Assembly: GCA_018238625.1 (NCBI GenBank)
Contig: JABCSY010000026.1
Span: forward strand, 1-43,104
DNA length: 43,104 nt
From: Promethearchaeota archaeon
GTDB lineage: Archaea > Asgardarchaeota > Lokiarchaeia > Sigyniarchaeales > SOKP01
Direction: 5' to 3'
Shown here: positions 1-8,769 of the stretch, piece after piece
Numbering within the stretch: position 1 is the first letter of the stretch
How the letters are laid out: every line of letters starts with the position of its first letter
Position numbers and translations under genes: made by a program
The notes under the pieces: generated by a model
Database searches by the model: none
Seen by the model: only the letters and a program-made list of their open reading frames with translations
What the model was told of the DNA's origin: nothing

Positions 1-2
1 TA

Positions 3-470
3 AAAACCGATCCTACAATAATAGATTTCATAGTAGAGCACGACTTACCTATAGTTTTAATGGCTTCTAAAGCAGTCCCTGGTGATTTATGTACAATTGA
101 AGAAATTATAGAAGAATTTAAATCTACTGTTAAAATCTTGGAAAATAGAGGTCATGATACTAAGAAAGTTATTTTAGATCCGGGGATTGGGCATTGGATC
201 GAAAGAAAAACTCATAAATATGATTTAAAAATAATTGGTAATTTAAATAAACTCCGCGTTCTAAAAAACCCGATTTTAGTAGCAATATCTCGAAAATCAT
301 TTATAGGAACAACTTTAGACATACCCGACCCTGAAAATAGACTAAACGGAACTCTTGCCGCAACTGCTATTGCTGTATATAAGGGGGCTCATATTGTCAG
401 AACGCACGATATAAATAATCAACTAATGGAATTCACAAAAATGGCAGAAGAAATCAGAAGAAACCAATAA
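3..470 (+). CDS. folP: Dihydropteroate synthase (DHPS), 3' part only
   Basis: The gene enters from the left edge: the frame is open from base 3 (reading KTDPTIIDFIVEH...) without a start codon, so the ATG at 60 is internal. The visible C-terminal ~155 residues belong to the pterin-binding TIM barrel that joins p-aminobenzoate-type substrates to a pterin pyrophosphate. Family hallmarks seen are LDPGIGHW, the late SRKSFIG motif, which binds the pterin/phosphate side in known DHPS enzymes, GTLAATAIAVYKGAHIVRTHD, and the expected C-terminal helix. Archaea use the family for folate- or methanopterin-type cofactors; which applies here cannot be told. The gene is followed by about 290 AT-rich bases before gyrB, so it probably ends its own transcript. 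Confidence 0.82.
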   Translation, partial: KTDPTIIDFIVEHDLPIVLMASKAVPGDLCTIEEIIEEFKSTVKILENRGHDTKKVILDPGIGHWIERKTHKYDLKIIGNLNKLRVLKNPILVAISRKSFIGTTLDIPDPENRLNGTLAATAIAVYKGAHIVRTHDINNQLMEFTKMAEEIRRNQ

Positions 471-757
471 ACATCCCTCCTTTTAGATATAAGTTAAAGT
501 TATAAAAGCAACCCCATTTTTTTAAACCTCGTAAAAATTAAGCTTATTTTTTGTAAAACAACGATCTCTAAAATCTTTTCATGTTTTTAGCCAATGATTT
601 TTAATATTCATCGGTTTCAAGCGACGATAAAATGTGCTAACATTTATAACATTTTAATTCCTTATATTATATGTAAATGGTTAATTTATCACTTAAGTTC
701 AATTAAGAACAGATGATTTTACCTTTACATTAAATTAATTATAAGAATGGAATTCTT

Positions 758-2821
758 ATGCCTGAAAAAGAAAATATTTCTTTATCTAATAACCCTTCTA
801 AAAAAGACTCTTATGATGCGGATGATATTCAAGTTCTTAAAGGTTTAGAAGGAGTTAGGAAGCGCCCTGCTATGTACATTGGCGACCAAGGGAAGAAAGG
901 GCTTCATCATCTTGTTTTTGAGGTTTTGGATAATTCTGTTGACGAGGCAATCGGGAAATATGCAACAGAAATTAAAGTAACTCTTTTCAAAGATAATTCT
1001 GTTTTAGTTTTCGATAACGGACGCGGTATTCCTATTGGTAATCATCCCGAATATAATAAACCTGCTTTAGAAGTCATTATGGAACACCTACATTCCGGAG
1101 GGAAATTTGATAATAAAAGCTACAAAATATCCGGGGGGTTACACGGTGTTGGCCTTTCAGTCGTTAATGCCTTAGCAGAATGGTTAGAAGTAGAAATTTC
1201 TAGAGATGGTCTTATCTATAAACAAAAATTTTCGCGAGGCGTTAAAGTCACGGAGCCAACGATTACAAAAACCGCAGAAACAGGTTCTTACACAAAAATC
1301 TCTTTTTACCCGGATGACGAGATATTTGATTTCGATAAAAATGAAGTAATTTATAATGCTTCCACAATTTCTAATAGGATGCGCGAACTCGCTTTTCTTA
1401 CGCCTCAAGCGCGATTTGAGCTCCATAATAAAATTAAAGAAGAGAAAGAAGAATTTTTTTACGAAGGTGGAATTAAAGAATTTATTTCTTATTTGAATAA
1501 AGATAAGCAACCTCTACATAATGACATTATTTTTATAAGCGATTCGGTTGAAAACGAAGATGGAGCGCTAATTTACCTCGATTTAGCTATGCAGTACAAC
1601 ACTACATACCAAACAAATATTCTTACATATGCTAATACAATTAATACTGCAGAAGGAGGCGTCCATCTTACAGGGTTTAAATCCGCACTCACTAGGACTT
1701 TTAATTCATATATTGAAAATTTTATGGAAAAAAAGTATAAAGAACACGTCCTAAGTGGGACGGATACCAGAGAGGGTTTATCTGCTGTACTTTCTGTTAA
1801 ATTACCAGATCCTCAATTTGAGAGTCAAACGAAAATCAAACTAGGTAATCCCGAAGTTAGACAAATTGTAAGCCAAATAGTTACAGATAAATTAACTCAA
1901 TACTTAGAAGAACACCCCCAAATAGGAAAAAAACTCGTCCTGAAAACGATTAACGCGAAAATAGCACGGGAAGCCGCCCAAAAAGCGAGATTGTTAATCC
2001 GTAGAAAATCTGTATTGGATAGCGCAAGAATGCCCGGAAAACTAGCTGATTGTTCTTCTAATAATCCAAAAGAATGCGAAATCTTTATTGTTGAAGGAGA
2101 CTCTGCAGGGGGTTCGGCAAAACAAGGAAGAGATAGAGGTTATCAGGCAATACTACCTCTTAGAGGAAAGATATTGAATGTAGAAAAAGCTCGAATGGAC
2201 AAAATATTACAAAATAACGAAATTCTAGCGATTATTAAAGCGTTAGGTGTTGGAATTCAGGAATTTAATGAAATTAATGGGTCTGAAAGCGAGAATGGGG
2301 CCCCTGAAGAGACCGAGGGGACCGAGGAATCTGAACACGCAATTGACTTAAATAAGTTAAGGTACCATAAAACGATCATAATGTGCGATTCTGATATCGA
2401 CGGAAAACATATCGAAACATTACTGCTCACGTTTTTTTTCAGATACATGCGACCATTAATAGACGGTGGGTATCTGTATATGGCTATGCCTCCTCTCTAC
2501 AAAGTATCTTATAAAAAATCAAAGCATTATGTTTTTACGGATAGTGAAAAAGAAGATGCACTAAAAGATATTAAATTAAAATATAAACTGAAAAATCTAG
2601 ATACGGTAAAAATTCAGAGGTATAAGGGATTAGGGGAGATGAACCCCGAAGAACTTTACGATACGACAATGAATAAGGAGACTCGAACGTTAAAGAAGGT
2701 ATTGTATGAAGATTACATTGAGAATGATTTGATCTTTACGAAACTAATGGGTAAAGAAGTAAAATCACGTAAGAAATTTATTATAGCCAATTTTGATCAA
2801 GCAAATGTTTTAGATGTATGA
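758..2821 (+). CDS. gyrB: DNA gyrase subunit B
   Basis: ATPase subunit of the type IIA topoisomerase that introduces negative supercoils. The 687-residue product shows the GHKL ATPase motifs (EVLDNSVDEAIG, DNGRGIP, GGLHGVGLSVVNAL) in the first 150 residues, the transducer domain, then the Toprim domain with EGDSAGGSAKQGRDR, LRGKILNVEKA and the metal-binding DSDIDGKHI, and the C-terminal QRYKGLGEMNPEEL. Length is that of short archaeal or Gram-positive GyrB, without the E. coli-specific insertion. A Ser/Glu/Gly-rich acidic insert of about 25 residues (roughly 500-525) sits just before the Toprim DSDID segment. ATG at 758 gives a normal N-terminus. gyrA follows after 65 bases, so the two are probably co-transcribed. 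Archaeal gyrases are generally considered bacterial acquisitions. Confidence 0.97.
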   Translation: MPEKENISLSNNPSKKDSYDADDIQVLKGLEGVRKRPAMYIGDQGKKGLHHLVFEVLDNSVDEAIGKYATEIKVTLFKDNSVLVFDNGRGIPIGNHPEYNKPALEVIMEHLHSGGKFDNKSYKISGGLHGVGLSVVNALAEWLEVEISRDGLIYKQKFSRGVKVTEPTITKTAETGSYTKISFYPDDEIFDFDKNEVIYNASTISNRMRELAFLTPQARFELHNKIKEEKEEFFYEGGIKEFISYLNKDKQPLHNDIIFISDSVENEDGALIYLDLAMQYNTTYQTNILTYANTINTAEGGVHLTGFKSALTRTFNSYIENFMEKKYKEHVLSGTDTREGLSAVLSVKLPDPQFESQTKIKLGNPEVRQIVSQIVTDKLTQYLEEHPQIGKKLVLKTINAKIAREAAQKARLLIRRKSVLDSARMPGKLADCSSNNPKECEIFIVEGDSAGGSAKQGRDRGYQAILPLRGKILNVEKARMDKILQNNEILAIIKALGVGIQEFNEINGSESENGAPEETEGTEESEHAIDLNKLRYHKTIIMCDSDIDGKHIETLLLTFFFRYMRPLIDGGYLYMAMPPLYKVSYKKSKHYVFTDSEKEDALKDIKLKYKLKNLDTVKIQRYKGLGEMNPEELYDTTMNKETRTLKKVLYEDYIENDLIFTKLMGKEVKSRKKFIIANFDQANVLDV

Positions 2822-2886
2822 TATTTGATGTGTAGTTTATCTTTTTATTACATATTATTAAATAATAGATAGATTTGGTATTAAAA

Positions 2887-5352
2887 ATGACTTCAGAGAA
2901 TATTATAGAGATCGAATTAAAAGAGGAAATGAAAAGTAGTTATATAGATTACGCCATGTCCGTTGTTGTTGGGCGCGCGATTCCCGACGTGAGAGATGGA
3001 TTAAAACCAGTACATCGTAGAATAATTTACGCTATGGCCGATAACAATTATTTTTACAATCATGCACACGTGAAATCCGCGAGGATTGTGGGCGAGGCTA
3101 TGGGAAAGTATCATCCTCATGGAGATGCTGCTTTGTATAATACATTAGTTCGTATGGCACAAGACTTTTCGTTAAGATATCCGTTAATCGATCCACAAGG
3201 GAATTTCGGATCGATCGACGGAGACCCTCCTGCTGCTATGCGTTATACTGAAGCACGATTAGCACAAATATCTAATGAACTAATCGAAGACATAGATAAT
3301 GAAACAGTGGATTTTGTCCCAAATTTTGATGATAGTTTAAAAGAACCTGCCTTTTTACCTGCTAAGCTACCAAATATGCTAATCAATGGAACAAAAGGAA
3401 TAGCAGTTGGGATGGCTACATCTATGGCGCCTCATAACCTAACGGAAATTTGTCAAGGGATTATTGCAACAGTGGATGATCCTGTAATATCTACTGAGGA
3501 ACTTATGGAAATTATCAAGGGACCAGACTTTCCAACAGGAGGAACCATTATTGATACGAATGGTATTTACAATGCTTATACAACTGGAATGGGCAATATA
3601 ACTTTAAGGGGAACTGTTGATGTCGAAACAAAAGGAAATAAAAATCGATTAATTATTTCCGAAATTCCTTATTTAGTGAATAAAACTACCCTAATCGAAG
3701 CGATTGCCAAACTCATAAAAGATGGTGTGCTTAAAGATGTTCGAGATTTAAGAGACGAATCTGATAGAAAAGGAATGCGAATTGTAATAGAACTAACTAA
3801 AAAAGCTCAACCAGTTATACTGAAAAATATCATTTTTAAAAGAACTAGGCTTCAAACGTCATTTAACATTAGTAATTTAGTATTAATAAACGAAGGAAAA
3901 CAACCTAAGATTCTTAATCTAAAAGAGTTAATCGAAGAGTACATCGAGCACCGCCTTAAAATTATTTATAGAAGGACTGAATTTCATCTCAAAAAAGCTA
4001 AAAGCAGGCTTCATAAAGTTGAGGGTCTTTTAATCGCTTTAAATAATATCGACGACGTTGTAAACATTATTAAAAGCGCTAGCGATACCAACGACGCAAA
4101 GAATAAATTGAAAATCGCATATAAATTAAGTGATATTCAAGTTCAAGCGATATTGAGCATGCCTTTATCGAGATTAACAAATTTAGAACAACAAAAACTA
4201 GTTGACGAAGAAAAATCTTTGAAAAAAAGTATCACAGAATTAGAAAAGATATTAGAAAATAAAAAAATCCGCTTAAGTATAATTAAGCAAGAGTTAACCG
4301 AACTAAACAAAAAGTACGGCGATAAAAGAAAAACAAGAATTGAGATTATTGAAGATCATAATATTAGAGAAGTTAAAAGGAAAGATTTAATTAAAAAAGA
4401 GCCAACAATTGTAATTTTCACTAAAAATCAATACATAAAAAGAATTTCTGTAGAAGATTACCACGCTCAAAGGCGAGGCGGACGCGGAAAAAAAGGTATG
4501 ACTGTTCGCGAAGAAGATTTCATAACCGATTTATTTGTTTGTTCCACTCACGACACGATCTTAATTTTTACTTCTAAAGGTAGAGTATATTCCATGAAAT
4601 GTTTTGAACTTCCGTTACAAACGCGCACGGCTAGAGGAAAACCCATTATAAATTTGATCGCCCTACAATCGGGGGAAAACATATCAGCGATGATTCCAAT
4701 TAATAACTTTGACACTAATGAAATGCTCATTATGACCACCAAAAATGGCATTATAAAGAAGTGTCCTTTAAGGTTATTCTCGAAGTTTAAGAAAACAGGT
4801 GTGCGAGCTCATCGAATAAGACCAGATGACGAATTAATTAGCGTAAAAAGACTATCAAACGAGCTACAAGATATTTTTATTGCGACAAAACTCGGTTATG
4901 CCGTAAGATTTGACGAATCAGAGCTAAGAGAATTAGGAAGAACTTCAATGGGCGTGAAAGGAGCCTCGCTAAGGGAAGGGGACGAAGTAATCGATAGTTT
5001 GTTAGTAACTGACGATAATATTATTCTAACCCTAACTGAAAAAGGCTACGGACAAAGAACCTTTCTTAAAGAATATCGAAAAACAGGGAGAAATGCTAAA
5101 GGAGTAAAAAATATTTCATTAAATCTTGAAAAAAATGACAAAGTTATTGCTATAAAAATGGGAAAATTGGTGGATATCTTGATAGGCACGGAACAAGGAC
5201 AAGTAATCAGGCTTCCCGTGGATTCAATTAGAATAACTCATAGAAAAGCAAAAGGAGTTAGAGCAATAAAACTATATAAAGACGACTCAGTTGTTGCAAT
5301 AGGTAAATGTGCAACATTCATTGGCGATAAGGAAGAAAATGGAAAGGATTAA
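2887..5352 (+). CDS. gyrA: DNA gyrase subunit A
   Basis: Breakage-reunion subunit partnering the upstream GyrB. The frame opens with a TTG at 2875, but the ATG at 2887 (MTSENIIEIEL) is the likelier start, giving 821 residues. Visible are the winged-helix region (RDGLKPVHRRIIYAM), the catalytic tyrosine in AAMRYTEARL (about residue 120 from the ATG), the coiled-coil arm, and a six-bladed C-terminal pinwheel beginning with the GyrA box QRRGGRGKKG, which separates gyrase from topoisomerase IV. In the quinolone-binding helix the two residues that correspond by eye to E. coli Ser83 and Asp87 are Ala and Asn (HPHGDAALYNTLVRMAQ). The last codons lie 14 bases from the converging cupin gene. Confidence 0.97.
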   Translation: MTSENIIEIELKEEMKSSYIDYAMSVVVGRAIPDVRDGLKPVHRRIIYAMADNNYFYNHAHVKSARIVGEAMGKYHPHGDAALYNTLVRMAQDFSLRYPLIDPQGNFGSIDGDPPAAMRYTEARLAQISNELIEDIDNETVDFVPNFDDSLKEPAFLPAKLPNMLINGTKGIAVGMATSMAPHNLTEICQGIIATVDDPVISTEELMEIIKGPDFPTGGTIIDTNGIYNAYTTGMGNITLRGTVDVETKGNKNRLIISEIPYLVNKTTLIEAIAKLIKDGVLKDVRDLRDESDRKGMRIVIELTKKAQPVILKNIIFKRTRLQTSFNISNLVLINEGKQPKILNLKELIEEYIEHRLKIIYRRTEFHLKKAKSRLHKVEGLLIALNNIDDVVNIIKSASDTNDAKNKLKIAYKLSDIQVQAILSMPLSRLTNLEQQKLVDEEKSLKKSITELEKILENKKIRLSIIKQELTELNKKYGDKRKTRIEIIEDHNIREVKRKDLIKKEPTIVIFTKNQYIKRISVEDYHAQRRGGRGKKGMTVREEDFITDLFVCSTHDTILIFTSKGRVYSMKCFELPLQTRTARGKPIINLIALQSGENISAMIPINNFDTNEMLIMTTKNGIIKKCPLRLFSKFKKTGVRAHRIRPDDELISVKRLSNELQDIFIATKLGYAVRFDESELRELGRTSMGVKGASLREGDEVIDSLLVTDDNIILTLTEKGYGQRTFLKEYRKTGRNAKGVKNISLNLEKNDKVIAIKMGKLVDILIGTEQGQVIRLPVDSIRITHRKAKGVRAIKLYKDDSVVAIGKCATFIGDKEENGKD

Positions 5353-5366
5353 CATTTATTTTTTGT

Positions 5367-5726
5367 CTATTTTTTAAGATATGGAATAAGACATATGAAA
5401 ACGAGATCGTCTTTACTAAGATTATCTATTCCATGTTTCTCAAATGGAGGGATATACAACACATCTCCGCTTCCAACTACTTCTTCCTTACCAGAATCGT
5501 CGTAAAATCTTCCTTTTCCGCTTAAAATGTAGATCTCGTGGTCTTGAGGGTGATTGTGAAGGGGTACTTTGGTATCTGGTCTAATTTCAAATCGCCTCAT
5601 AGCGAAGTTTTGAGCTCCGTCATCTTCTTTGTTAATTATCCACCTAACATAGACGTTTTTTACTGGAGTGCCATCAGTTAACGTCGCTTCTTTGTTTTCT
5701 ACTTCTTTATAATTCTTTTTTATCAT
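5367..5726 (-). CDS. Small single-domain cupin protein
   Basis: A 119-residue protein consisting of one cupin beta-barrel. The first metal-binding motif is clear: PLHNHPQDHEIYILSGKG gives the two His, the Glu and the Gly of the G(X)5HXH(X)3-4E(X)6G signature. The second motif, GDVLYIPPFEKHGIDN, supplies the last His. Such stand-alone cupins bind a divalent metal and act as sugar- or auxin-type binding proteins, isomerases or dioxygenases; the substrate cannot be assigned. It converges on gyrA with only 14 bases between stop codons. Its start codon lies at the left edge of an imperfect duplication of the promoter/start region found at 6263-6355. Confidence 0.85.
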   Translation of the reverse strand: MIKKNYKEVENKEATLTDGTPVKNVYVRWIINKEDDGAQNFAMRRFEIRPDTKVPLHNHPQDHEIYILSGKGRFYDDSGKEEVVGSGDVLYIPPFEKHGIDNLSKDDLVFICLIPYLKK

Positions 5727-5815
5727 AATAGAAATTAATTTTTAATCCTAATAAAATAATATCACATATTAGTTTGATATCAAATTCAAGGAGCGCAGTT
5801 TTATTAACACTGAAT
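5722..5815. repeat. Imperfect direct repeat, copy A (promoter/start-region duplication)
   Basis: About 94 bases that align with 6263-6355. Shared blocks include CATAATAGAAAT, AATAAAATAATATCA, TGATATCAA, TCAAGG and a final ACTGAAT. The duplicate reaches into the first codons of the gene at 6342 (ATG AGT ACT GAA there, ATT AAC ACT GAA here), so this looks like the 5' end and leader of a lost paralogue. It also overlaps the cupin start codon on the other strand. Confidence 0.6.
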
Positions 5816-6021
5816 CAATATGCATTGAGACGGTAAGCTATTATTTTTTTCCCTTCCGAACCCAATCTAAAATCTAGCTCATCTTATCTTTGAATCTTAA
5901 ATCATTAGATTTTTTAAATATAAAAAATTCATATTTTCATAGAAAAATTGGTCTACAAAAGTAATTTATATAATTTTATCTAATTTTTCTTTGTAAAAAA
6001 AAAAATAGAGCTTAATATTAA

Positions 6022-6162
6022 ATGAAAAATAAGAATATACAAATGAAGCGAGAAGATTGGGAATATTTAAGAGAATACCAAAAACATCCAATTAAGGAAA
6101 GGTACTTAGATTCTTTGAGTATAGAAGAAAGAAGAGAATTCGAAAAACAAAAAATCATCTAA
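6022..6162 (+). CDS. Possible small charged protein (46 aa)
   Basis: A short frame starting ATG AAA AAT AAG and ending TAA encodes 46 residues: MKNKNIQMKREDWEYLREY, then QKHPIKERYLDSLSIEER, then REFEKQKII. It is highly charged and predicted all-helical. A TATA-like stretch (AATTTATATAATTTT) lies about 50 bases upstream at 5961-5975, and the codon use is in keeping with its neighbours, but there is no strong Shine-Dalgarno. It is the only plausible coding signal between the cupin and the gene at 6342. No family was recognised. An imperfect direct repeat (ATTAAGGAAAGGTACT at 6091, ATTAAGGAAAGTTACT at 6162) spans its second half and the sequence after its stop. Confidence 0.35.
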   Translation: MKNKNIQMKREDWEYLREYQKHPIKERYLDSLSIEERREFEKQKII

Positions 6163-6262
6163 TTAAGGAAAGTTACTAAGTTTAGATTTGAAGATATTTC
6201 TAAAATCATAAAATCTTTTGATTCAACTTATTTTAAATTATTTTAAATTCTCTTTTCTTCTT

Positions 6263-6355
6263 TAGTATAATAGAAATAATTTTTTAACACAATAAAATAA
6301 TATCATATATTAAGTGATATCAATATCAAGGGTGTTAATTTATGAGTACTGAATT
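6263..6355. repeat. Imperfect direct repeat, copy B (leader of the GIFT-domain gene)
   Basis: Partner of 5722-5815. It covers the presumed promoter and leader of the gene at 6342 plus its first codons. The AT-rich block ATAAAATAATATCATATATTAA is a plausible core promoter, about 45 bases ahead of the ATG. Confidence 0.6.
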
Positions 6356-7268
6356 TAATATTGGTTTTGATTATTCCCACAAAAACAAGTTAATAATAGA
6401 AGATCCTGGATTTAATGACTTTATTGAGTTTCTATTTAATTCAGATTTAAAACTGGGAAAAATTGAAGCGGGAATTACCTACGAAAAATTATCTGCTTAT
6501 AATGTATTTATTATTGGTGTTCCAATTGCTGAATCATATCTAACTCCGGAAGAGATTGAGGGTTTATTGAAGTACGTTAAAGATGGAGGGTCTCTTTTAA
6601 TTATCAACGATAAAGGAGGAGACTATGACAATAAAAATAATTTATCCGAGCTAACAAAACATTTTGGAATCAAATTCAACCACGATCAGCTATTTGATAA
6701 CGAAGATTTTTCGAAAGATAATTCGCGTCCAATAATTAAACAATTCAAAAAACACTTTATAACTCGAGATATAACTCAAATTATTCATTCTGTTGGCTGT
6801 ACTTTAGAGGTTGATAAATCAGTTGAAAATGAAGATATTGATGTTAGCGCAGTCGCACTCTCATCTGAGGAATCTGCTTGGCACAAATATTTTGATGGAG
6901 AAGAATGGGTTGATGAACCTGTTAAAAGCTTACCAATAATCGCTATCGGACATTATGGCATGGGAAAAACCGTAGCTATAGGGAACTTGTCTCTTTTTTC
7001 TGGCTTCCACGATTCATACGGTATTCACGCTGCTGACAACTTCAAATTAATATCTAACGTAATCTCTTGGCTTATGAACAAAGCTCATTCTCAAGAAGCG
7101 CAATTATCGCAACCCATATACACGGCTATCCCCATTGAACAAGATTTATATTATTGGATAAAAGAAAAACTCGACGAAGGACGATGGAACACCGTAGAAG
7201 AAATCGTTAACTTTGCGCTTAAAGTAGTTAAATTTAGAATGAGAAAGCAAGATCCTCAAGAAGAATAG
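6342..7268 (+). CDS. GIFT (GldG/IFT52-like) domain protein with C-terminal helical tail
   Basis: A 308-residue soluble protein. Residues ~1-235 resemble the class I amidotransferase-like GIFT domain shared by bacterial GldG/DUF4350 proteins and eukaryotic IFT52: an N-terminal FDYSHKNKL segment, LSAYNVFIIGVPIAESYLTPEEIEGLLKYVKDGGSLLIIND, and a late GHYGMGKTVAIGNLSLFS followed by a helix (NVISWLMN). No catalytic triad is evident, as usual for this group. The last ~60 residues (YYWIKEKLDEGRWNTVEEIVNFALKVV) look like a short ribbon-helix-helix-type or helical oligomerisation tail. It is followed after 51 bases by the phosphodiesterase gene on the same strand. The role is unknown; the family name is assigned by eye. 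Confidence 0.6.
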   Translation: MSTEFNIGFDYSHKNKLIIEDPGFNDFIEFLFNSDLKLGKIEAGITYEKLSAYNVFIIGVPIAESYLTPEEIEGLLKYVKDGGSLLIINDKGGDYDNKNNLSELTKHFGIKFNHDQLFDNEDFSKDNSRPIIKQFKKHFITRDITQIIHSVGCTLEVDKSVENEDIDVSAVALSSEESAWHKYFDGEEWVDEPVKSLPIIAIGHYGMGKTVAIGNLSLFSGFHDSYGIHAADNFKLISNVISWLMNKAHSQEAQLSQPIYTAIPIEQDLYYWIKEKLDEGRWNTVEEIVNFALKVVKFRMRKQDPQEE

Positions 7269-7319
7269 AAAAAAGATTAATTTTAGCTCTACTAAATTAT
7301 TAAATAATAGGTTTAAAAT

Positions 7320-7862
7320 ATGTTAGAAACTGATAAAGAAGAATTGTTGATAGGTCTATTGTCTGACACGCACATTCCCCAAAGAACTAATGTAATTCCA
7401 CAGGTAATTATTGATGATTTTAAGAAGAGGAATGTGGATTATGTGTTTCATATGGGGGACTTCGTTTCCTATAAAGTATACCAAGCTCTTATCGATACTT
7501 TTGGCGAAAAAAAAGTAATTGCGGTTCTCGGCAACATGGATTTTGACTCAAAACTTAAAGAATCGCTTCCTGAAAAGCTGGAATTTGAATTATTCGGTCA
7601 TAAAATATTAATGCTACACGGGATGGGCGGTCCAAATATAATCGTTAAACGATTAATTAAAAAATTAGACTTGCTTAATTCTGATTATAACATTATAATT
7701 TTTGGCCATACTCATAGGCCTGTTAATGAGATACACCACGACATCCTGTTTTTAAACCCAGGAACAACAACTCCAATCGATAATAAATTTACAGTAATTA
7801 GTTCATATGGTTATTTAAGAATTTCAAAAGAGAAGGTAGAACCTGAAATTAAATATTTATAA
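7320..7862 (+). CDS. YfcE/MJ0936/Vps29-type metallophosphoesterase
   Basis: A 180-residue calcineurin-like phosphoesterase of the compact YfcE/MJ0936 family, which also includes the eukaryotic retromer subunit Vps29. The metal-binding series is intact: SDTHIP near residue 15, HMGDF, VLGNMDF (the GNxD site), LMLHGMGG, and FGHTHRP near residue 130, followed by NPGTT. Family members hydrolyse phosphodiesters with Mn2+ or similar metals; the physiological substrate is not predictable. The intact metal ligands argue for an enzyme rather than a Vps29-like scaffold. The start ATG is preceded by an AT-rich leader without clear Shine-Dalgarno. It probably shares a transcript with the gene at 6342. Confidence 0.88.
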   Translation: MLETDKEELLIGLLSDTHIPQRTNVIPQVIIDDFKKRNVDYVFHMGDFVSYKVYQALIDTFGEKKVIAVLGNMDFDSKLKESLPEKLEFELFGHKILMLHGMGGPNIIVKRLIKKLDLLNSDYNIIIFGHTHRPVNEIHHDILFLNPGTTTPIDNKFTVISSYGYLRISKEKVEPEIKYL

Positions 7863-7940
7863 AAAATTTAAAATCCGAAGAATTGAGCTTAAGAGTATTA
7901 TTAAAAATTAGACTTAAAAAGTTCTAAAATTAAGGCTTGA

Positions 7941-8650
7941 TTATGGGCTTTCCATAGCTTTACCACTCAATTTCTTGTAGTGGTTAAGCACAGCTTGTCT
8001 GGCAGCATATACAAACGCTCTTTTTACGTTAACTCCCGTAATAGCGATAGTTTCGTAAATCAAGGTGTGGTCCATCTTGGCGGTATCTAAAACTTGTCTA
8101 ATTTTTGATATCTCGACGATGTCTTCAAGATCTCTCTTGTTGGCTAACACTACCAGAGGTACTTCTGGTGGGTCAAATGGGGCTGGTGGAATTAACTTAT
8201 CACCGTAAAACTTCAATAGCTCTTTTAAAGACCATATATTCTCTCCCCAGTTATCCCTATGCTCGGAATTCGAGAAAGGATTGATCGATGAGAGAATCAA
8301 AAGTGAAGATTACGGCATCGGTACCCTTCAGAACGGTCTGGCGTTGAAATTTGTGTCTGCGCTGGCCAGCAACAGTATATACTTGAAAAACTACATTAGA
8401 TACTCTTGCAACTACCCGATCAAAAAACAAAGTTCGTCCAGTAGGGTCTTGGATTTGCTGCATTAAATGGAAGATTCAAAAATTAGAATCTTCTGTCACC
8501 TGAAGCTAAACCCTCTCTATGATAGACCCATTCTAAAGCCGTTGTTTTACCACCTAAGCTTGGCCCGTAGAAGCAGATTGACTTTTCTGGCTCGAACTGA
8601 ACCCAGACTTAAAGACCAAGGTTCCGTCACCTCTACGTGATGGCATTCAT
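7941..8650 (-). pseudogene. Broken MglA/Arf-like small GTPase
   Basis: Pieces of one small GTPase are spread over all three minus-strand frames. From the 5' end: RRGDGTLVFK after the ATG at 8646 with GAGGTG at 8655-8660; then in another frame VQFEPEKSICFYGPSLGGKTTALEWVYHREGLASGDRRF ending in TAA, which holds the Walker A box GPSLGGKTT; then DPTGRTLFFDR and VYTVAGQRRHKFQRQTVLKG with the G3-like AGQ; and finally, after another shift around 8285, WGENIWSLKELLKFYG and LVVLANKRDLED with the G4 motif NKRD. At least three frame disruptions are needed, so no functional product is expected. The conserved motifs are still easy to read, so decay is recent, or the region has assembly errors. Neighbouring genes are intact, which favours real decay. 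Confidence 0.82.
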
Positions 8651-8670
8651 GTTTCACCTCTATAATTACT

Positions 8671-8683
8671 GATAATAATTATC
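8671..8683. promoter_or_regulatory. Palindrome upstream of the broken GTPase
   Basis: GATAATAATTATC is a perfect 6-bp inverted repeat around one central base, followed by TCATCA. It lies about 20 bases upstream of the old start codon, where an operator or core promoter would be expected. It resembles metalloregulator-type palindromes, but in DNA this AT-rich the match may be chance. Confidence 0.25.
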
Positions 8684-8769
8684 ATCATCATAACGCATTG
8701 TATTGTATAAAATTTAATTAAATATATTAAACGAATAAAACTCTAGTAATTTAAAAATTTGTATTCCAA

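Noticed and set aside
1184..1510. Open frames antisense to gyrB
   Set aside because: They lie wholly inside a strongly conserved gene, have low-complexity sequence, and show no domain or start signal.
7320..7862. True Vps29 (retromer) orthologue
   Set aside because: The metal-binding residues are intact and the length is that of YfcE/MJ0936 enzymes, so a phosphodiesterase is the safer call.
8281..8466. Plus-strand frame of 61 codons
   Set aside because: It is the shadow of the broken GTPase, whose motifs are on the minus strand.
8671..8690. Fur-box-like operator
   Set aside because: The partial match to GATAATGATAATCATTATC is weak in AT-rich DNA and no metal-related gene is adjacent; listed only as a palindrome.
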